Below are positions 13,359 through 20,062 of a stretch of 64,000 nt of DNA, in pieces (the stretch's first letter is position 1; each line of letters begins with the position of its first letter). Source of the DNA: an uncultured Bryobacteraceae bacterium (GTDB lineage Bacteria; Acidobacteriota; Terriglobia; Bryobacterales; Bryobacteraceae); the NCBI GenBank assembly GCA_938003835.1, contig CALKXJ010000020.1, forward strand, positions 186,001 through 250,000. Reading direction: 5' to 3'. The notes under the pieces were generated by a model. It searched no databases. It had not been told where the DNA came from and saw nothing but the letters and a program-made list of their open reading frames with translations. Position numbers and translations under genes: made by a program.

Positions 13359-13755
13359 AGAGTTTCGGCGCGTCCCGGGATCCCCACAGGAATGGCTGGA
13401 CCATGCAGAAAGCGAGCTGCGATCGGCGCAACTGGCTGGCCGCGAGCCGTCGATCCGGCGAGAGCTGGCGTGCTTTCACGCTCAGCAGGCCGCAGAAAAA
13501 GCGATCAAGGCGGTTCCGCTGAGGCATGGAATCAGCTTCCCGCCCACGCACAACATCGAACACCTCCTTCCGCTGGCAGAACGTGGCGGTGTTGCCCTGA
13601 GGGACGAGGCCCGGAATGCCGGATTCCTCACGCCCTACGCAGTTGAGACACGTTACCCCGGGCCATGGCCGGAGGTCAACCCATCCGAGTTGGAAGAGGC
13701 CCTCGAAATGGCAGAACAAACCCTTGTGTGGGCTCGCAGGCTAGTCAGTGAGTGA
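13339..13755 (+). CDS. HEPN-domain protein (toxin-type partner of MNT)
   Basis: A 138-residue protein beginning at a GTG that overlaps the end of the broken MNT gene by 20 nt. The family hallmark CFHAQQAAEKAIKA (about residues 45-58) and the segments FPPTHNIEHLLPL and LTPYAVETRYPG identify it as a HEPN protein. HEPN domains of MNT pairs are commonly RNases or targets of nucleotidylation, and the pair forms a toxin-antitoxin-like module. The ORF is intact, although its partner is not. It may be a silenced or inactive toxin, or be controlled by another MNT encoded elsewhere. The next gene, a sulfatase, starts 68 nt downstream. Confidence 0.85.
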   Translation: MSSINPEEFRRVPGSPQEWLDHAESELRSAQLAGREPSIRRELACFHAQQAAEKAIKAVPLRHGISFPPTHNIEHLLPLAERGGVALRDEARNAGFLTPYAVETRYPGPWPEVNPSELEEALEMAEQTLVWARRLVSE

Positions 13756-13823
13756 GAGCAGGAAGGATCGTAACCACTCCAACTCCTGGAGGCTGGCAAT
13801 TCAAATCGGGGAGGACAGCTACG

Positions 13824-15445
13824 ATGCCGGACTTGCGTATCTTCTCTCGTCGAGCCTTCTTCCAGACTCTGGCGGCCATGCCCGCGCTCGCAGCTTGCGC
13901 CCGGCCCAACATTGTGCTGATCCTGAGTGACGATGTCGGCTACGGGGACCTGAGCTGTTACGGTGCCCGCCGCGTGGCGACACCGAACCTCGACCGCCTG
14001 GCCCGTGGCGGCGTCCGGTTCACCAGCGCCTACTCCCCTTCGGCCACCTGCACCCCCACCCGCTACGCCCTGCTGACCGGCGAGTACGCCTGGAGACGCG
14101 AGGGCACCGGTGTCCTGCCGGACGATACTCCCCTCATCATCGAACCAGGCCGCGAAACGCTACCCGCGCTACTCAAACGTGCGGGACACGTTACCGCCTG
14201 CGTCAGTAAGTGGCATCCCGGCCTGGGCGCCGGTAACCTGGACTGGAACGGCGAGATCAGGCCCGGGTCCCTCGAGGTCGGCTTCGATTACTGCTTCCTG
14301 ATCCCGGCCACGGGAGACCGCGTGCCGTGCGTCTATGTTGAGAACCATCGCGTTGTCGGCCTCGACCCCGCCGATCCTATCCGAGTCAGCTTTCGCGGGC
14401 CCGACGGCGACGAGCCTGCGGGGCGCGACCGGCCGGACCTGCTCAAGCTCAGGCCCAGCACGGCCACGACCAGACCATCGTCAATGGCATCAGCCGCATC
14501 GGCTACATGAGTGGCGGCAAGGCCGCGCACTGGAAGGATGAGGACATGGCCGACACCATCACAGGGAAAGCCGACGCTTTCATCGAAGCCCACCGGCGCC
14601 GGCTCTTCTTCCTGTACTTCTGCACCCACGACATCCACGTTCCCCGCGTGCCTCACGCCCGCTTCATCGGCAAGAGTCGCTGCGGCGTTCGGTGCGACAC
14701 CCTGGTGGAGCTGGACTGGTGCGCCGGCGAACTGGTGCGCACGCTCGAGCGGCTCGGGCTGGCCCGGCAGACACAGGTGATCTTCTCGAGTGACAACGGG
14801 CCCGTGGTCGATGACGGCTACCAGGACGGCGCCGTCGAAACGCTTGGCGACCACAGGCCGGCGGGTCCCTGGCGCGGCGGTAAATACAGCAACTTCGAGG
14901 GGGGCACGCGCGTGCCATTCATCGCCTGGTGGCCCGGCCGCGTCCGGCCGCGCGTCTCCGAGGCCTTGATCAGTCAGGTGGATCTTCTCGCCACGCTCGC
15001 CGCCCTGGCCGGAGAAAAGCCTGGCGAGCAGGCTGGAGCGGATAGTTTCAACCTGCTGTCGGCGCTACTCGGCGATTTCACAACCGGCCGCGACCATCTG
15101 GTAGTGCACCCCGGCTCTCTGTCGCTGCGGCGCGGCCGCTGGAAGCTGATCCTGCCGAGCTCCGGTCCGGCTTTTAGCAAGAACACGCACATCGAACTCG
15201 GCAACGCCCCTGAGCCGCAGCGATATGACCTAGAGTGCGATCCCGGCGAAACCCGGAACCTGGCGGCCTCTCGCCCCGCTCTCGTCCGCGAGCTCGCCGA
15301 ATTTCTCGAAAAGATCTGCACCCAGGGCCGCGGCCGGCCGTTCACCTCCGAAAGCGGCAAACAGCAAGCTCACCACGCACTGCTCCTAGTAATGCCTTCA
15401 GCGCGCCGGCGGCGATCTCCCGGTTGCTCCAGGCCGGAAGCTTAG
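13824..15445 (+). pseudogene. sulfatase (arylsulfatase A-like), frameshifted
   Basis: Two overlapping frames together encode a type I sulfatase. The first (ATG 13824 to 14510) has a twin-arginine-like export signal SRRAFFQTL with a lipobox LAAC (Cys25), metal ligands in LSDDVGYGD, and the formylglycine site CTPTR with Cys76. Near 14457-14459 homology moves to another frame, consistent with loss of one base; restoring it would give the expected HGHDQTIVNGISRIGYM segment. The second frame carries FSSDNGPVVDDGY and GPWRGGKYSNFEGGTRVPF. All visible catalytic residues are present, so the lesion looks recent or could be a sequencing error. The last residues before the stop at 15443-15445 do not look sulfatase-like and abut the IS remnant. 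A frame starting at 13752 exists but 13824 begins the export signal. Confidence 0.82.
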
Positions 15446-15446
15446 C

Positions 15447-15460
15447 AGGTCGCTGAAAAA
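15447..15460 (+). repeat. left terminal inverted repeat of IS5-like remnant
   Basis: AGGTCGCTGAAAAA at 15447-15460 matches the reverse complement of 16628-16641 (AGGCCGCTGAAAAA) at 13 of 14 positions. It starts two bases after the stop of the sulfatase frame. No convincing target duplication is visible, although TAG occurs outside both ends. Confidence 0.65.
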
Positions 15461-15596
15461 ACGCCTCTGCTGAGCCAAGAGTTCCCCTGTCTCTGACTTC
15501 CGCCTCAGGAGAGGCCCCAGAGAGAGGATCTTCCGCGGTACCCTCTCGCCCTCCAGCGGCGATGCAAAGGCCGCCGAAGAGCGGTTCCCGAGCTCT

Positions 15597-16571
15597 TCAA
15601 GCAGTGGCCGCCATCAGGTTCCGCATCCTCACCGGGTTGTAGGCCGCCGCTGCGAGCGTGAACAGCCATCCCACCTTCTTCCGTCCTCTCAACTTCACCT
15701 TCCTCAGCCCCGCCACCCCCTTCGCCCAGCCGAAGAACTCGTCCACCAGCTTCCGCCTCCTCTGGCTCACCCAGGAGCCCTCGTGCTGCGTCGTCCGCCC
15801 ATCCGCCGCGCTGCGCCGACCCCCGCTCACATTCTGCGCCACATGCGGCGTCACCTTCAGCTCTTCCAGCTGCTCGACAAACTCCCGCGCATCGTAGCCC
15901 CGATCGGCCGCCAGCGTCGCCCGCCTGGTCCCTCCCGGGATCTCCCGCGCCACCTCCACCGCCGCCTCCCGCTCCGCTCGCCCGTAAACTTTCCTCACCC
16001 GCACGTTTACGATCGGCCCATGCCGGTTCTCTCCCAGCACGTGCCCCAGATAACTCAGCTTCGCCTCCGCCGTCCGGCTCTTCCGCCACAGCCGCCCCTC
16101 CGGGTCCGTCACCGACTCAGGCGTCCCATTGCGCCGCTGCTGGCCGCGGAAACCCACCTTCCGATTCCGGCCGCCCTCGGTCGGTTCGTCCTCATCCCGC
16201 TTCTTCTGTTTCGGCCGGAAGCTCTTCTGGCTGGCCCACGCCTCCACCATCGTCCCGTCCACCGAAAAATGCTCGCTCGACATCAGACTCCGCTGCTTGG
16301 CCTGCCGCACGATCTCAGCGAAGAAGGCCCGCGCCACCTCTCCCGCCAGCAGCCGGTCCCGGTTCTTCGTGAAACCATCGCCTGCCAGACCTCCTCACTC
16401 ATCCCCAGCCCCACACTAACGGAACAACGGGTTGTAGCGCAGCTGCCCGACCCGCATTCGCTCGCTTCGGATCGTGTACAGCAGCATCAGCAAATCACGC
16501 CCGCAGCAGCCGCTCTGGCGCAATCGACGGCCGCCCCACCTCTCTTGCTGCTGGCGGTCTTCTCCCCTCAT
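15597..16571 (-). pseudogene. IS5-family DDE transposase, multiply frameshifted
   Basis: The C-terminal 246 residues form one open frame (16337 to 15597) with the DDE residues in HFSVDGTMVEAW (D), LAADRGYD (D) and KLVDEFFGWAKG (E). Upstream, homology continues from ATG 16571 (MRGEDRQQQ) but changes frame repeatedly: GRPSIAPERLLRA is in a second frame, DLLMLLYTIRSERM returns in the first and meets a stop after YNPLFR, and MSEEVWQAMV is in yet another frame. A segment expected after QQQ is deleted. These lesions make it non-functional. Confidence 0.85.
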
Positions 16572-16627
16572 GGCGTCCTGAATTCCTAATAACGCACGAA
16601 ATTATCCCGAGGTATCCTGTCCTCGAG

Positions 16628-16641
16628 TTTTTCAGCGGCCT
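16628..16641 (-). repeat. right terminal inverted repeat of IS5-like remnant
   Basis: TTTTTCAGCGGCCT at 16628-16641 is the inverted partner of 15447-15460 with one mismatch. It marks the outer end beyond the transposase start. Confidence 0.65.
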
Positions 16642-16942
16642 AGAGCTGACGCCCGCACGATTTCCGAGCAGGGGCCCAACGGAATCGGATTCTCTCCACC
16701 AAGTCCTCGCGACAGATTTCACATGGCCCCGCCGTCGAGACGCAGGCGCCGCTCGATCTTGGTCCTCATGGCGCCGGGCTGCTAGCGAGTGAGGGTAAGC
16801 GACGGCTCCAGGTGGCGAACCGGATGCCGTATCGCCGCCGACCGGATCCTAACCGGCCGGCGCAAGGACCCAGCGCGGCCTTGACGGCGGTTCAAGAGGC
16901 CCACAGTGGATGCAGCGGAGCCCTTGGCGGAAACACAAATGG
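16642..16942. other. gene-free region between IS remnant and tRNA-Val
   Basis: About 300 bp with no frame showing protein-like composition or recognisable homology, no clear hairpin and no repeat. It may be decayed sequence once linked to the sulfatase locus. Confidence 0.5.
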
Positions 16943-17016
16943 TGGGCGGTGCCTGGTTCGAACAGGCGACCTCCTGCTTGTAAGGCAGGCGCTCTGACCG
17001 GCTGAGCTAACCGCCC
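16943..17016 (-). tRNA. tRNA-Val (anticodon TAC)
   Basis: The minus strand folds as a full cloverleaf. The acceptor stem is GGGCGGT with ACCGCCC and discriminator A, the D arm is GCTC-loop-GAGC, the anticodon stem CCTGC/GCAGG holds loop CTTACAA with anticodon TAC, and the T arm is GCCTG-TTCGAAC-CAGGC. The CCA end is not encoded. It lies 55 bp from the cytochrome gene stop and about 300 bp from the IS element. Confidence 0.95.
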
Positions 17017-17071
17017 CCGGCCTCTTTGATTTTAGCCGAGGGCGGTTGCCCAAAAGTGGCTCGTGCGCCTC

Positions 17072-19297
17072 TCACTGCGCCACGGCGCAGGCTTGCGGGC
17101 TGGATGCACCCTCAAGATCGGTGCCGCCGTCGAAGGCGCCGTTCGCGTTGCAGTCGTTCCAGGCACGCACCACGTAGCAGTACTGCGTGCCCTTCGCGAG
17201 GCCCGTGTCCCGGTATGAGAGCGTCGATGCGCCTACGCCGGCACGGAATTGCAGCTTGCCGGCCTGCACGTAGTAGATGCGGTAGCCCCCGTTTGGCGCC
17301 GGGCTGGCGGCAGTCCAGGCGAGCTTGACAGCGCGGCGGTCGCCGGTCGCCGTCAAACTGGCCGGCGTGCCGGGAGCTGAACAGGTCGGCGCCGGCGGGG
17401 CACCCCACACCGCCGAGGCCATCACATACGGCTCCGCCATGCCGGTGTTGAGCCACGCCTGAAGGAGATTCTCGCCCTCGTTCGCCAGGAAGGCATTCTG
17501 GCGCGTGTTGGCCAGATACAGGAACTGGATGTACTCCCAGCTTGTGGGCTGGTAAAGCAGGCGGATTTCCGCATAGACGGCGCCCGCTGGGGGATTGAGC
17601 GTTACCTCATCCCAGTGGCGGTAGGTGCCGTCGGACTGCGCGTACAGCGTCGCCGGCACGGGCAGAACGTTCCGCTTGCGCGCCTCTTCGTACCTCATCC
17701 CGTAAGGAGGAATCCGGTTGTCCTTAGCCACGTGATTGTTCAGCACGAAGTGGAACGTCTCGGCATACGGCGCGATACCGTTCGCCAACTGGCCGAGCGT
17801 CAGACTCACCTGGCCGGTGATGCGGTCATAGGCGAGCGGAAGCACGGCCGGATAGCCCAGCGCCAGGAGCTGGGCAGCCCACTCCCTCGTCATGGCGTAA
17901 TGCGCTTCGTAGATCCGCGTGTTGGGATCGTGGAGATTCACGATGCTCTTGACGCGGAGCGCGGAGCCGCCGAGCGTGACATTGAGCGTGTCGTACTTGC
18001 CGTCCTCGCGCACCAGGTTCCTCGAGCTGTCATACCAGCGGATGTTAAGCCACATCCGCCGCCCTTCCGGGTAACCGGTGATGAGCTTGTGCCCGGTGAG
18101 ATTGACCACCTTCAGCGTGTTGCCCGAGACGCTGAGCGAAGCGGCCCAGCTCAACTGCTGGCGCGCCCGCGCCTGGCCCGCACGGATCGCCTCGATCTGC
18201 GTCGCTGTCAACCCCCCGCCCAGCCGCAGCAGTCCGCGGGCGTTCTGCCAGAGGATCGCCTCGGGGATCCAGTAGTTGCCACCGGTCATGTCGTGCAGCG
18301 GCAAGTCGGTCCGCACCGGCGCGCCGGCTTTGTTGCAACCCTGGCCGGTGACGGCGCGCATGTGGCAGGTCTGGCAGGTGAAGTAGCGCGCCGTGCCGTC
18401 GGCGTAGTTGCCCCGCGCCGCCTCATAAGCTGCCTGGATGGCGCCTGCCTTGAGCTCCGCCGGCAACGTGCTATAGGCGCTCACCAGGGTGGAGCCGAGC
18501 AGGCCGGACTTGAACTCGCTGAAGGTCCGCTCGACGATCCCGTACTGGTAGGGGAAGTTGTTGAAAGCGGCCTTGGCGGTGAGCGGCCCGCCGAGCGTTC
18601 CATTGGCGATGACCGCATCGGCCGTCGGCTGCTTGCCGTTATTGTGCGCCAGATCGCCGACGGCCGGGTTCGAGACATCGTGGCAGGAGCCGCAGAATTC
18701 CGCCATACGATGGAAGCGGCTGGGCAGGGACTGGTGCCGCGCCGAGGCGTCGAAATAGGGGCCGAGCTTCTCGTTTCCGGCCCACAGCGAAAGCATCCCG
18801 CTGCCGTAGTATCCCGTCGCGGGCGTCTTGCGGTCGTTGGCGATAAAGGGCGTGACCATCACGCCGCGGTGCTCGGAGTTGTCCGGATTGGTCATCTTGT
18901 GGCAGGCGTCGCACTCGACGCCGTCGGCATCCCCGGCGGCGAGCGCCGAGCCATCGGTCGGCGTCGAGCGGCCCCCATACCAGCCTGCGGTGCTGTGACA
19001 CCGGATGCAAAGATCGCCGGCGCCGTCGAAGCCCTGCTCGGCGACGGCGAGGGTCGCCCAGAAGAGCGGATCCCGCGAGGCGTTGGCCATCAGGCTGCCT
19101 CGCCAGTTGAATGCCGGCTCCACGGCGGTGTTATAGCCGCCGTGGCAGTTATCGCACTTATCGGGAGTTTCGAGGTTCCGGACCTCTCTTTGCTGGGTGC
19201 CGGGTTGCTGGATTTCATTGGGAACCACCGTCGCGGCGATGAGGACGGCGGCGGCGGCAAGGAGAGCAGCGGCGAAAAGCGATCGCCGGTACGGCAT
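17072..19297 (-). CDS. exported multiheme c-type cytochrome with C-terminal fibronectin III-like domain
   Basis: A 741-residue protein with a signal peptide (hydrophobic residues 6-23) and five CxxCH heme sites: CDNCH, CIRCH, CDACH, CGSCH and CQTCH. Lone Cys/His pairs may add further ligands. After the cytochrome domain comes a beta-rich part without hemes and then an Fn3-like domain (TPASLTATGDRRAVKLAWTA, about residues 640-735). A periplasmic or cell-surface electron-transfer role is inferred from the hemes; the partner is unknown because no oxidoreductase neighbours it. A strong SD (AAAGGAGG) precedes ATG 19297, and a near-consensus promoter lies at 19401-19429. It seems monocistronic. Confidence 0.88.
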   Translation of the reverse strand: MPYRRSLFAAALLAAAAVLIAATVVPNEIQQPGTQQREVRNLETPDKCDNCHGGYNTAVEPAFNWRGSLMANASRDPLFWATLAVAEQGFDGAGDLCIRCHSTAGWYGGRSTPTDGSALAAGDADGVECDACHKMTNPDNSEHRGVMVTPFIANDRKTPATGYYGSGMLSLWAGNEKLGPYFDASARHQSLPSRFHRMAEFCGSCHDVSNPAVGDLAHNNGKQPTADAVIANGTLGGPLTAKAAFNNFPYQYGIVERTFSEFKSGLLGSTLVSAYSTLPAELKAGAIQAAYEAARGNYADGTARYFTCQTCHMRAVTGQGCNKAGAPVRTDLPLHDMTGGNYWIPEAILWQNARGLLRLGGGLTATQIEAIRAGQARARQQLSWAASLSVSGNTLKVVNLTGHKLITGYPEGRRMWLNIRWYDSSRNLVREDGKYDTLNVTLGGSALRVKSIVNLHDPNTRIYEAHYAMTREWAAQLLALGYPAVLPLAYDRITGQVSLTLGQLANGIAPYAETFHFVLNNHVAKDNRIPPYGMRYEEARKRNVLPVPATLYAQSDGTYRHWDEVTLNPPAGAVYAEIRLLYQPTSWEYIQFLYLANTRQNAFLANEGENLLQAWLNTGMAEPYVMASAVWGAPPAPTCSAPGTPASLTATGDRRAVKLAWTAASPAPNGGYRIYYVQAGKLQFRAGVGASTLSYRDTGLAKGTQYCYVVRAWNDCNANGAFDGGTDLEGASSPQACAVAQ

Positions 19298-19400
19298 GAC
19301 AGCCTCCTTTCCGAACGGCTCGACCCCGGACGGCTGTTGGTCCCCAACCGGCTCTCTGGGCTAGAGGAGCCAAGCGCGCCGGAGCGGCGCCGCAGGGAAA

Positions 19401-19429
19401 ATATTACAAGCTGCGGGAAATCTTGTCAA
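19401..19429 (-). promoter_or_regulatory. sigma70-type promoter of the cytochrome gene
   Basis: On the minus strand the sequence reads TTGACA (19424-19429), a 17-nt spacer, then TAATAT (19401-19406), almost ideal for a sigma70 promoter. It sits in an AT-rich island in otherwise GC-rich DNA and about 100 bp upstream of ATG 19297. Confidence 0.7.
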
Positions 19430-19531
19430 TATAATCATGTATGAATATCCCTAAGTCTCTTATTTCTTGGGGAATATTCCTCCCGCCGCAGGCGCACGGG
19501 CCGGCTTGGCCCGTCGGACAGCGCTCGTCGC

Positions 19532-20023
19532 TCAGCCGAACAGGGGAAGCTGGTTGGCCGTGGCTCGCCGCCTCTGCTCGGAGGCGCGTGCCAGTTGTTC
19601 GCGAGCGAACTGGCGCAGCCGCGCGGCCTGATCGGAGACGGAGACCAGCAGCATGGGGCGCCGCGCCGTCTTCAGCCGCTCGATGACGGCCCGCTCGTCC
19701 CGTTCGAGGTGCGCCGTCCTGCCGTCAGTCAAGAGGTACAGGGCGGACTGCTGATCCAGCAGGGCTTCGGCGAGCTCTTCGAGCGAGCGCCGCGCTGCGC
19801 GCAAAAGGCGGCTCACCACCCGCAGGCTGAGCCCCTTGCGCCGCAGCTCGGCCGCCAGCAAAACCTCGAGCACTTCGGCCGCGCGCCAGACGCGGCGGCG
19901 TCCCTTCCGGCCCACGGCGAGAACGCCGGTTTCGTCCCACCACTGGAGCTGGCGCAGGGTCACCCGGGCGATCCGCGAGACTTCGCCGGTGGAAAACTCC
20001 GCTGACGCAAGCGACGCGTTCAC
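19532..20023 (-). CDS. MerR-like transcriptional regulator
   Basis: A 163-residue protein with a MerR-type winged helix near the N-terminus (STGEVSRIARVTLRQLQWWDETGVL, residues about 11-35, followed by the wing GRKGRRRVW and EVLEVLLAAELRRKGLSL). The remaining part is a helical, charged effector or dimerisation region without metal-binding cysteines, ending in NQLPLFG, a tail often seen in this group of acidobacterial MerR-like proteins. It starts 39 nt after the stop of the LptF-LptG gene on the same strand, so it may be the last gene of that operon. Its target is unknown. Confidence 0.82.
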   Translation of the reverse strand: MNASLASAEFSTGEVSRIARVTLRQLQWWDETGVLAVGRKGRRRVWRAAEVLEVLLAAELRRKGLSLRVVSRLLRAARRSLEELAEALLDQQSALYLLTDGRTAHLERDERAVIERLKTARRPMLLVSVSDQAARLRQFAREQLARASEQRRRATANQLPLFG

Positions 20024-20062
20024 CGGCTCGCCGCCTCCTCTCTTATCCTACGCCGATTCCCG

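Larger units (their letters stand above)
15447..16641 (-). mobile_element. IS5-family insertion sequence remnant, about 1.2 kb
   Basis: The element is bounded by 14-bp near-perfect inverted repeats and holds one decayed DDE transposase gene on the minus strand. Its length is about 1195 bp, normal for IS5 relatives. It lies directly against the end of the frameshifted sulfatase gene, so insertion and decay affected the same locus. With several frameshifts and a stop in the transposase it cannot move on its own. Confidence 0.75.

Noticed and set aside
15440-16645. Target-site duplication of the IS5-like element
   Set aside because: TAG occurs outside both ends but not at matching distance; three bases by chance are not enough.
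17615-19444. A long plus-strand open frame opposite the cytochrome gene
   Set aside because: It is antisense to a gene with five heme motifs, is rich in Arg, Gly and Val as antisense frames of GC-rich genes are, and has no domain similarity.
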